64,000 nucleotides of DNA, taken from NCBI RefSeq assembly GCF_035013165.1, contig NZ_JAYGJQ010000003.1, positions 124,001 through 188,000 on the forward strand, read 5' to 3'. The translations under genes and the position numbers were made by a program. This document shows positions 15,950-22,634 of this stretch, in pieces (the stretch's first letter is position 1; each line of letters opens with the position of its first letter). This DNA is from Bacteriovorax sp. PP10. GTDB taxonomy: Bacteria; Bdellovibrionota; Bacteriovoracia; Bacteriovoracales; Bacteriovoracaceae. The notes beneath the pieces were generated by a model. It worked only from the letters and a program-made list of their open reading frames with translations. It searched no databases and had not been told where the DNA came from.

Positions 15950-16594
15950 TTAATTCCACAGATAATACGAATCCAAGTAAAAAACCTTCGTCACATCTAA
16001 AATCTCTCTTAATTCGACTCTGAGCTTCGAAAGACTTAGGCTTCTTTCTATAATGATGTTCATATCTGCCGTAATTCTTTTTTCAGCTGGAAGCGAGTTA
16101 TATAAATCAAAAAGTGACGTAGACCTTTTATGTTTCACTCCATTTCTAAAAACATAGTGAAGTGCATTTTTTAATTCGCGTCTCGATGTGAGTTTTCTAA
16201 AGTGATAACGGTGTTTATAGACGGCCCCTTTGAGCTGCTTAATCTTATTGATTGCTTTTGCCAGCGATATCCCGAAGGCCTGCATCCCTCTATGAAGAAT
16301 TTTGTTATCTGCCGCTTCCACCACCAGATGAGCATGATTGTACTCCAGCGTATAATGAATCACTCTCAACCTTTGTAGCCTCGCTCGCTTAATCGCATGG
16401 TGGAGTGCCTTGAGGATGCGCTTATTTTGAACATCTGCCTTATTGTCTCTAACCTTTATAGTTAAGTGAAGAGCCGTCAGTTTTGAGAATCTTTCGCGTC
16501 TTATGTGCCTAATTCCGATATCGACTTTGGCCGGTCTGCCTGCTTGTTTTGTATTGAGTAAACTAAGTTGGGTATTTTTTCTTATTTTCTTCAT
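15950..16594 (-). CDS. REP-associated tyrosine transposase-like protein (RAYT, Y1/HUH)
   Basis: A 214-residue protein of the IS200-related Y1 transposase / RAYT group. Its frame is typical: the N-terminal RRERFSKLTALHLTIKV, the HUH motif as NHAHLVVEA (His-Ala-His), and then ALHYVFRNGVKHK, which holds the likely catalytic Tyr. RAYTs are single-copy, domesticated single-strand transposases that maintain REP hairpins. There are no flanking IS ends. Two small hairpins lie about 60-100 bases beyond its stop. The active-site spacing looks intact. Confidence 0.85.
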   Translation of the reverse strand: MKKIRKNTQLSLLNTKQAGRPAKVDIGIRHIRRERFSKLTALHLTIKVRDNKADVQNKRILKALHHAIKRARLQRLRVIHYTLEYNHAHLVVEAADNKILHRGMQAFGISLAKAINKIKQLKGAVYKHRYHFRKLTSRRELKNALHYVFRNGVKHKRSTSLFDLYNSLPAEKRITADMNIIIERSLSLSKLRVELREILDVTKVFYLDSYYLWN

Positions 16595-16734
16595 CTGATA
16601 CTCCTTTGATAGACAAAGGCAAAAGCAATTCAGGCAGAAGTGTATTTATAGGAAAGAGTGTTTTTATAGGGGGCAAAGGGAAGACGAAAGCAAAAGGTGA
16701 TGAGGGGCCATAAGAAAAATGACAGATGTTAATT

Positions 16735-17532
16735 TTAACCTGGTATTTCACCTTTACATAAATTGATTTGAAGTTGAATGACTTGATTATTATGGCGGAT
16801 ATCGCTTTCATCCGAAATCCTAAGGATGTCGACCAGGACTTCAATCTGTTTTTGAATCAGACCTAAGTACCTTGGGCTTATTCTTCTGATCATCATTTTA
16901 TTCACTAGTGTCTCAAGGGAGAATTTCTTTTCGAATTCTTTGTCCCAGAGATCGAAAGTCTCATAATATTTAATAAGGGCAGGTGTATCGGCCTTAGGAA
17001 AAGCAAACTCTGTTGAGGCCGCTTGAATCGCGTCACCATTTTGAATAAGAATATTTTCTGCTTTTAGTGCAACGATGGCCTTCTTAAAACTTTTAAAATT
17101 TTCCAAGTCTTTTTGCTCTAGTGGTTTTCTTGCAAGAGTCATCATCAAAAACAAATGATAATTTTCTTTATTACTTGCGAGAGCATGAACCTGTTTTTCA
17201 GTCAGAGTCTTTTGTCCCTGTAGTGAATCAGAGTTTTTCGCAGGAGAGCTTGCTGTAACTGCGATTTCATTACTCTCAAACATATAAGAAAAACTTTTAA
17301 ACTGATCAGAGCAAAACGCCTTAATCAATCTCTCGGCATTATCTCGATCAAGAGCTTTGGCGATTTGATTAACCAGGTTTGAAGATGGCAATACTAAATT
17401 TTTTTCAATCTTAACGTAATACTGATAATTGCACTCGAGACTTCTGGATTCCAGATGTTTATAGAAGGCCTTAGACGTCCTATGGCCTTGTTCTAACCTG
17501 ATCTTAATCAAAACCTCACCAAGTGAGCTCAT
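16735..17532 (-). CDS. HTH-type protein with TIGR02147/DUF4423-like C-terminus
   Basis: A 265-residue cytoplasmic protein if started at 17532 (AGGATACTT before the ATG). The frame is open to 17607 but lacks a supported start there. Residues 1-65 look like a Cro/XRE-type helix-turn-helix domain (EVLIKIRLEQGHRTSKAFY ... NYQYYVKIEKN). The long C-terminal domain ends RHNNQVIQLQINLCKG. This resembles the final strand of the TIGR02147/DUF4423 family, which is expanded in Bdellovibrio relatives. Probably a transcription regulator. It is divergent from the exported-protein genes starting at 17632 and could control them. The family call is tentative. Confidence 0.6.
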   Translation of the reverse strand: MSSLGEVLIKIRLEQGHRTSKAFYKHLESRSLECNYQYYVKIEKNLVLPSSNLVNQIAKALDRDNAERLIKAFCSDQFKSFSYMFESNEIAVTASSPAKNSDSLQGQKTLTEKQVHALASNKENYHLFLMMTLARKPLEQKDLENFKSFKKAIVALKAENILIQNGDAIQAASTEFAFPKADTPALIKYYETFDLWDKEFEKKFSLETLVNKMMIRRISPRYLGLIQKQIEVLVDILRISDESDIRHNNQVIQLQINLCKGEIPG

Positions 17533-17631
17533 AAGTATCCTAGTAGGAGAAAATCTTCTTTTAAAAGATTGGAATGTACCGTTATCGTCAGATATAAATC
17601 GGGGCATTAGAAAAACTTTTAGGAAAACACG

Positions 17632-18021
17632 ATGAAAAAAATAATTTTAATCCTGACTCTTTCGCTTTTGTCAGCACAGTCTTTTGCAGGTCATGGAGTT
17701 GAGCGCGGATTGGTGAAGGTTGATGATGGTGGATTAGTAAATAGAGTGATCTCGGCCTACATGTCTAAGAGATTAGCGGCATGTTCTCAAGGCGTAGCTG
17801 GAGAGTTGTTCTCAGTTTTAAATTTGAAAGTCAAAAAAGATAAAGTAGATAACGGAGTCATCGATTACTACTACACGGTTGATGTAGGTTACTCGGTTAA
17901 CGGTGAAGCTATGGCAGGTCTGGAAATTAAGCTTATAGACTGGGACTACAGTAACTATGATTCGATTGAACAAAAAATTTCATTTGAGGTATCTCAGGAT
18001 CACTCGGGACTTTGTAAATAA
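17632..18021 (+). CDS. Exported protein, tandem family A member 1
   Basis: A 129-residue protein with a signal peptide (cleaved after QSFAG/H). The mature part matches the next gene's product closely: KRLAACSQGVA, DNGVIDYYYTVDVGY, GLEIKLIDWDYSNY and a shared C-terminus SQDHSGLCK. Two Cys (CSQG and the last-but-one residue) may form one disulfide. AGGAAAACACG precedes the start. It lies 37 bases before its paralogue and divergent from the HTH gene. Function unknown. Confidence 0.8.
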   Translation: MKKIILILTLSLLSAQSFAGHGVERGLVKVDDGGLVNRVISAYMSKRLAACSQGVAGELFSVLNLKVKKDKVDNGVIDYYYTVDVGYSVNGEAMAGLEIKLIDWDYSNYDSIEQKISFEVSQDHSGLCK

Positions 18022-18058
18022 TAGATAAACTAACTTTCTTAAACCACTAGGAGATTTT

Positions 18059-18427
18059 ATGAAAAACGCAGTAATCGCACTTGTAATGATGGTATCAGCT
18101 CAGGCATTCGGATCAGTTAACCTTGATCTTGGTGACAACAAACTTAGCCGTGACCTTACAGACTACCTAGCTAAGAGATTAGCAGTATGTTCTCAAGGTG
18201 TAGCTCAAGAGTCTTTCGTAGTTTACAAAATCGACGCTAAAAAACACGTTGTAGATAACGGTGTTGTAGATACATATTATACAATTGATCTTGGATATAT
18301 GGTTGGCGGAGAAGCTTTAGGTGGACTAGAAGTTAAGTTGATTGACTGGGACTACAGCAACTATGAAACTATGGAACAAAAAGTTTCTTTCGAAATTTCT
18401 CAAGATCACAGCAGTCTTTGTAAATAA
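18059..18427 (+). CDS. Exported protein, tandem family A member 2
   Basis: A 122-residue paralogue of the preceding gene product, sharing KRLAVCSQGVA, VKLIDWDYSNYETMEQK and SQDHSSLCK. AGGAG lies upstream of the ATG. Divergence is strongest in the signal peptide and the first 20 mature residues. Both copies end in Cys-Lys. The pair is probably a two-gene transcript ended by the hairpin at 18439. Confidence 0.8.
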   Translation: MKNAVIALVMMVSAQAFGSVNLDLGDNKLSRDLTDYLAKRLAVCSQGVAQESFVVYKIDAKKHVVDNGVVDTYYTIDLGYMVGGEALGGLEVKLIDWDYSNYETMEQKVSFEISQDHSSLCK

Positions 18428-18438
18428 TTAAAATATGA

Positions 18439-18475
18439 GCAGTCTCGCTTAGTTAGCTCTGGGCGAGACTGCTTT
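18439..18475 (+). terminator. Probable terminator (weak T-run)
   Basis: GCAGTCTCGC (18439-18448) pairs perfectly with GCGAGACTGC (18463-18472). Only TTTC follows, so termination may be partial. Confidence 0.6.
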
Positions 18476-18595
18476 CACTGCCCATAATTTAGACACTTTT
18501 TTTTCGGCCTTCATAAAAATTACAACCTTAAACAATCCATCCTTTTTTCAGTTTATGATTTCATAAATTATTAAATCTCTTTTTTAGGAGCCTTT

Positions 18596-18907
18596 ATGAA
18601 ATCGTTAATCGTATTGCTTGCAATGGCCTTTTCTGCAAACTCTTTTGCAAACGAAGCTGTATCTCAATCAACAATTGGGATGGGGGCCGCTACCGCGATT
18701 TTAACTTCGACAACAAGTGGAATTAAACCTTTTGGGAAAGCAGAGGCCATTATTAGAGAGGCCAATGAATACCGCTTAACTGGAATCGCACCACTTTATC
18801 TTGCGGACCAGGTTAAAAATCTTCAATCAGAAATGGATGTTTCTGAAGCGGAAGCTGTCGATCTATTGGTTGAAGCAGCAAAAGAAATCTTGAGCTTAAA
18901 TTACTAA
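18596..18907 (+). CDS. Exported protein, tandem family B member 1
   Basis: A 103-residue protein with a signal peptide (MKSLIVLLAMAFSANSFA). The mature region contains AEAIIREANEYRLTG and the C-terminal helix VSEAEAVDLLVEAAKEIL, shared with the next two genes. It has no Cys and is probably helical. AGGAGCC precedes the ATG. The start of a three-copy array plus a remnant. Function unknown. Confidence 0.8.
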   Translation: MKSLIVLLAMAFSANSFANEAVSQSTIGMGAATAILTSTTSGIKPFGKAEAIIREANEYRLTGIAPLYLADQVKNLQSEMDVSEAEAVDLLVEAAKEILSLNY

Positions 18908-18946
18908 AATATAGATCATTTTTTTAAAAACATATTAGGAGAAACT

Positions 18947-19234
18947 ATGAAAAATTTAATCGTATTATTTGCAATGGCCCTATCGTTTAGCTCTTTTGCA
19001 CTAGACATTTCTAGAGGAACAACTGCGATAACTTTATTGCCAACTGTTCTTACATCTATGTCTAATGGGGGCAGAGGATGGAAGGAAGCTAAAATTATCG
19101 AAGGTGTGAATGAATATCACCAATCGGGAAAGCTTTCTGGAGAGTTGGAAGCTTTAGTAAATGAGATCAAAGAAATTTATGAAGTATCTGATGCAGAAGC
19201 TGTAGATATGGCAATGGATATGATTGGAGTTTAA
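18947..19234 (+). CDS. Exported protein, tandem family B member 2
   Basis: A 95-residue protein with signal peptide MKNLIVLFAMALSFSSFA. It shares IIEGVNEYHQSGKL and EVSDAEAVDMAMDM with its neighbours but is shorter at both ends of the mature part. AGGAG lies upstream. It follows member 1 by 39 bases and is followed by a strong terminator. Confidence 0.8.
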   Translation: MKNLIVLFAMALSFSSFALDISRGTTAITLLPTVLTSMSNGGRGWKEAKIIEGVNEYHQSGKLSGELEALVNEIKEIYEVSDAEAVDMAMDMIGV

Positions 19235-19259
19235 GATTATTAGATGAATTAAGTCATTG

Positions 19260-19288
19260 AAGGCCGGCCTATGTCGGCCTTTTTTTTT
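19260..19288 (+). terminator. Intrinsic terminator
   Basis: AAGGCCG / CGGCCTT around an eight-base loop, followed by a long T-run (19280-19288). It separates family B members 2 and 3, which are therefore transcribed apart. Confidence 0.92.
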
Positions 19289-19371
19289 CGCAGTCAGCGT
19301 AAAAAATTCATACTTTAATAAAATTTTTCAAATTAGTAATAGGATGGGCCAACACAAATTTAGGAGATACT

Positions 19372-19701
19372 ATGAAAATTTTAATTACACTTTTGGCAAT
19401 CGCTTTTTCTGTTAACTCTTTTGCTAGCGGATCTTATTTAGATCCATCTGACAGAACGACTTTAGCTCCGTTCTTTGGAACAACGATGCTAGAGGTATCA
19501 AGTGAAGGAAGTACTGATGCAGTTTCATCTAAACGTAAAATTGCAAAAATAATTATTCAAGACTCTCAGGAGTTTCGTCTGTCAGGTGTAGCGACAATTG
19601 CTTTAGCTGAATCAATTAAAAATGTTCAAGGTATGAGCGACGTTTCTGATGAAGAAGCAGTTGATATTATCGTGGATATGGCACAAGGTTTATTAAATTA
19701 A
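19372..19701 (+). CDS. Exported protein, tandem family B member 3
   Basis: A 109-residue protein with a signal peptide (MKILITLLAIAFSVNSFA). It shares the core KIIIQDSQEFRLSGVATIALAESIKNVQ and the terminal VSDEEAVDIIVDMAQGLLN with members 1 and 2. AGGAG precedes the ATG. The stop at 19699-19701 is followed in the same frame by a copy of the family's C-terminal helix (19702-19782), so the locus has lost or fused another copy. Confidence 0.8.
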   Translation: MKILITLLAIAFSVNSFASGSYLDPSDRTTLAPFFGTTMLEVSSEGSTDAVSSKRKIAKIIIQDSQEFRLSGVATIALAESIKNVQGMSDVSDEEAVDIIVDMAQGLLN

Positions 19702-19782
19702 TACGAAGTTTCTGATCAAGAAGTTGTTGATATGCTAGTAGCTACAGCTCAAGTGATTTTAATCGCTAATCAAAAAGACTAG
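19702..19782 (+). pseudogene. In-frame remnant of a fourth family B copy
   Basis: Read in the same frame directly after the member 3 stop codon, this gives YEVSDQEVVDMLVATAQVIL and six more residues, then TAG. It matches the C-terminal helix of family B (VSDAEAVDM / VSEAEAVDLLVEAAKEIL) and has no start of its own. Deletion between two tandem copies would leave exactly this. Its last bases overlap the stop of the convergent gene at 19779. Confidence 0.7.
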
Positions 19783-20630
19783 TGAACTGTTTTTGCTTCT
19801 AATAAATCTAATTCATAGTCTCTCGTCCAGTCTTCTGGATGAGAGGCATTTAGATCCCTTATTCCACAAAACGTCTTGGCCACACTTGAAACTCTCGATT
19901 CTTCACGAGTAAATTCCAGATAGGGAACAAAGTCACCGTAAGATTTTTCATTGAAGCTTGTATCGCCAGCTTTGTATGAATAGTTGCGGGACATTCTAGG
20001 CATGTTACTGTCGATCAAACCAATTTCGTAACCATTTTCACCTTTCTTCATTCCGACAATCAGCCATGCATGAGAAGTGATCCCTTTGATTTGGAGTTTT
20101 TGATAGGCAATCTTCTTGTCGACTTCCACGTATTTGAAGACTGTATCCATCATCGTATTTAAAACCTCTGGTTTAACCTTGGTTGCACCTTTAAGGCCGT
20201 CAATCCAAACTCCCCATACAATTCCATCAAAACGTTGCCAGGCATCTAATTCGGCCTGAATTTCCGTTTTGTAAGTCTCGCTGAATTCGGCGAAGTTTGA
20301 AAAACCAGGGATCGTGACAATCGACTGTCCTGCACGGACTTCTTTAATCAGTGCACGAACTTCAGAAGCGCTCGGAGCGGGAAGATCCGGACGAAAGATA
20401 GATAAGTAAAAAATGTTTCTTTGAAAACGAGAGTGCCACCAGCACACACCACCATTAAAGATCCCACCATTATTCTTGAAGGCCATCAGATTGCTGCTCT
20501 CACTCGAATAAGTAGAGAGCACCGTTGTATCTTCATAACGAGCACAGAATTCAGCTTTCGTTGTTGGAAGAGTTCCAGCAAAAGAAAGTGTTGATGAAAG
20601 TATGAGTGTCGCAGCTAGTGTTTTTAACAT
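19779..20630 (-). CDS. Exported papain-like cysteine protease-type protein
   Basis: A 283-residue protein with a signal peptide (cleaved after LSFAG). The layout fits a papain-like fold. A candidate nucleophile Cys63 lies in NGGVCWWHSRFQRN, His187 in ITSHAWLIVGM, and an Asp/Asn pair at 207-209 in GLIDSNMPR. The HAW-hydrophobic strand and the following strand ending in Asp/Asn are the usual His and Asn positions. No named family is recognised, so protease activity is an inference; it could be a transglutaminase-like or inactive relative. It ends three bases inside the family B remnant and starts three bases after the stop-proximal TPM gene. Confidence 0.65.
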   Translation of the reverse strand: MLKTLAATLILSSTLSFAGTLPTTKAEFCARYEDTTVLSTYSSESSNLMAFKNNGGIFNGGVCWWHSRFQRNIFYLSIFRPDLPAPSASEVRALIKEVRAGQSIVTIPGFSNFAEFSETYKTEIQAELDAWQRFDGIVWGVWIDGLKGATKVKPEVLNTMMDTVFKYVEVDKKIAYQKLQIKGITSHAWLIVGMKKGENGYEIGLIDSNMPRMSRNYSYKAGDTSFNEKSYGDFVPYLEFTREESRVSSVAKTFCGIRDLNASHPEDWTRDYELDLLEAKTVH

Positions 20631-20633
20631 TCA

Positions 20634-21254
20634 TTACTCAATGATGATGTCATTTTTAAGTTCATTCTTTTTTGGTTTTCCAGTCGCTGGAAAGTAGTTT
20701 TCAAGAACGGTAGAAGTGGCAGCAATTGTGCTTTTTAGCGCCTCGACGAATTCACCTTCTTTAACTTTTTCAGTGAAAGAATAAATAATTTCATCCCAGA
20801 TCTTTTGATCAACCTTTTTTCTCACTCCAACATCTGTGATGATTTTAATTTTCTTTTCTAATATCGAAATGAAAATCAAAACTCCATTGTGTTGTTCTGT
20901 CGTATGAAGATTGTGCTCGAAAAAAGCTTCGATCGCTCTTTGAGTGACTTCATATTCGACTTCTTGTTTTGTAATAAGCAGGCGAGTGATTGATGGAATA
21001 TTGGCCAAGTAATAACCTAAAATAAGTCCTGGAAGTTGAATCCACAGGAAGTAAATCGGGTTGATGATTGAGAGTGGAGAAAAATAAAGTCCTAGTGAAA
21101 ATAAAAATGAAACGATAATGGCCGCACGAAAATGAGCAGCAGGGTAGTTGTCACTACGAGAGACAATCATGGGAACCATTTCGCTATCAGATTTTTGTTC
21201 TGCTTCTGTGATCAGCTCTTTAATCAATTCTCTGTCTTTAATTGAAATATTCAT
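20634..21254 (-). CDS. TPM-domain membrane protein
   Basis: A 206-residue protein of the TPM (TLP18.3/Psb32/MOLO-1) group. Residues 1-30 form a short acidic head. Two hydrophobic segments follow (AAIIVSFLFSLGLYF and IYFLWIQLPGLILGYYL). The domain core is then visible in HNGVLIFISILEKKIKIITD and DQKIWDEIIYSF. It is the third gene of lemA-TPM-TPM, a common arrangement, and lies 24 bases after the previous stop. AAGGATT precedes the ATG. Its role in envelope maintenance is inferred from family context. Confidence 0.85.
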   Translation of the reverse strand: MNISIKDRELIKELITEAEQKSDSEMVPMIVSRSDNYPAAHFRAAIIVSFLFSLGLYFSPLSIINPIYFLWIQLPGLILGYYLANIPSITRLLITKQEVEYEVTQRAIEAFFEHNLHTTEQHNGVLIFISILEKKIKIITDVGVRKKVDQKIWDEIIYSFTEKVKEGEFVEALKSTIAATSTVLENYFPATGKPKKNELKNDIIIE

Positions 21255-21278
21255 TTTTAATCCTTAATTGTTTTTTAA

Positions 21279-22016
21279 TTACCAACTGCCTGACGAGCCA
21301 CCACCGGAAAAGCCGCCACCGCCGCCTCCCCAAGAGCCGCCGCCGGATCCACCACCGAAACCTCCGCCGCCAAATCCGCCTCCTCCGAAGCCACCCATAC
21401 CACCGCGACCTCCTCCTCCTCGAGAATTAGGGAAGAAGAATTGTAGGAAGAAAATGAGTCCGAAGATTGCAAAGAGAACCATAGAGGCGCTTCCGCCTTT
21501 TCTAGCGTGGCGAGGTCTGATTTCACCCTGGAAATCAAGTTTCTTGCCTTCGGCCTGGGCCATAAGGGCAAGACCTAAAGCAACGCCGTTATCAAAATCA
21601 TTTTTTTTAAAGAAGGGTTTAACTTCTTCGATAATTCTGTGAGTAGTTAAGTCCGTCAGGTTTCCTTCGAGACCTCTTCCGACTTCGATTCTCATCTTGC
21701 GGTCATCAAGAGCAATTAAAAATAAAGCAGCACGATCGTCGCCTTTTTTTCCAATTTTCCATTCATCGACAACTTTAATTGAATAACCTTCGATGGTTTC
21801 ATCAACTAATTTATCAATGATGAGAACTTGAAACTGAATGCCTTCTTTTTCGTATAAGTTTCTAAGTGCATTTTGAATCGCAGCACTTGCATCTCTACTT
21901 AAAAATTGAGCTTCATCAACAACAGGGCCGGTAAGTGCAGGCACTTCCAAGGCAGAAACCTTGAAAGTGATTGCAAAAAATAAAATTAAAAATTTAAACC
22001 AGTTGGAAAAATTCAT
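21279..22016 (-). CDS. TPM-domain exported protein with Gly-rich tail (YgcG-like)
   Basis: A 245-residue protein: signal peptide, TPM domain (VPALTGPVVDEAQFLS start; FQVLIIDKL; ALFLIALDDRKMRIEVGRGLEG), one transmembrane segment near residue 185 (SMVLFAIFGLIFFLQFFF), and a tail of Gly, Ser and aromatic residues (GGMGGFGGGGFGGGG-type) ending SGSSGSW-like. This is the standard YgcG architecture. The start overlaps the lemA stop by one base. The GC-rich tail DNA produces long open frames on both strands that are not genes. Confidence 0.9.
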   Translation of the reverse strand: MNFSNWFKFLILFFAITFKVSALEVPALTGPVVDEAQFLSRDASAAIQNALRNLYEKEGIQFQVLIIDKLVDETIEGYSIKVVDEWKIGKKGDDRAALFLIALDDRKMRIEVGRGLEGNLTDLTTHRIIEEVKPFFKKNDFDNGVALGLALMAQAEGKKLDFQGEIRPRHARKGGSASMVLFAIFGLIFFLQFFFPNSRGGGGRGGMGGFGGGGFGGGGFGGGSGGGSWGGGGGGFSGGGSSGSW

Positions 22017-22591
22017 TAGAATTTAACCGCTGGAGCGTTTTGAGCATCTTGGATATTTTCCACAGCAAATTGTGGTTTCTTAGCATGCTTTAAGAAGATT
22101 GAGTTGTACCAAGAAGTTGGAGGTACAGTTACAAGGTTGTTAAAGTTATTGATGGCATCGATGTATCTTTTTCTAGCAACTGTAATTCTGTTTTCTGTTC
22201 CTTCAAGTTGAGCTTGCAGGTCACGGAAGTTTTCGTTTGCTTTTAGATCAGGGTATTTTTCAACTGTCACCATTAAGCGAGAAAGTGCAGAGCTTAATCC
22301 ACCTTGAGCTTGTTGGAACTTTTTCATGTTTTCTTCAGTCAATTGGTCTGCTGTAAAGTTAACTTGTGTAGCTTTAGCACGGGCCTCTACAACTCCTACT
22401 AAAGTCTCTTTTTCGTGAGAAGCGTACCCTTTTACCACTTCAACCAGGTTCGGAACCAGGTCTGCACGGCGTTTATATTGGTTTTGTACCTCTGCCCAGT
22501 CTGCGTCCACTTGATTCAAGGCAGTTGGGATACTCTGCATCCCGCAAGAAACTGTAAAAAGCATAACGAATAATAAAGATAAATATTTCAT
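22016..22591 (-). CDS. lemA: LemA family lipoprotein
   Basis: A 191-residue LemA protein with a lipobox-like signal (LFTVSC, Cys16), so probably a lipoprotein, which is unusual since many LemA proteins have an uncleaved N-terminal helix. The core YKRRADLVPNLVEVVKGYA and FRDLQAQLEGTENRITVARKRY is diagnostic. AGGAG precedes the ATG. First gene of lemA-TPM-TPM. The divergent RlhA-like gene starts only 43 bases away. Confidence 0.93.
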   Translation of the reverse strand: MKYLSLLFVMLFTVSCGMQSIPTALNQVDADWAEVQNQYKRRADLVPNLVEVVKGYASHEKETLVGVVEARAKATQVNFTADQLTEENMKKFQQAQGGLSSALSRLMVTVEKYPDLKANENFRDLQAQLEGTENRITVARKRYIDAINNFNNLVTVPPTSWYNSIFLKHAKKPQFAVENIQDAQNAPAVKF

Positions 22592-22634
22592 AAGTGTCTC
22601 CTAATTGAGTCCTAAAAATGGTATAGACAAGCTT

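Noticed and set aside
16563-16844. Minus-strand frame between the RAYT and HTH genes
   Set aside because: It overlaps the end of the HTH gene in another frame, and its product is low-complexity Pro/Leu without a family match.
21242-21642. Pro/Arg-rich open frames opposite the TPM gene
   Set aside because: They are the complement of the Gly-rich tail codons (GGN gives CCN). The TPM gene explains the sequence.
22605-22634. TTG start ten codons upstream for the RlhA-like gene
   Set aside because: It leaves only 13 bases to the lemA start, has no ribosome binding site, and adds residues not typical of the family.
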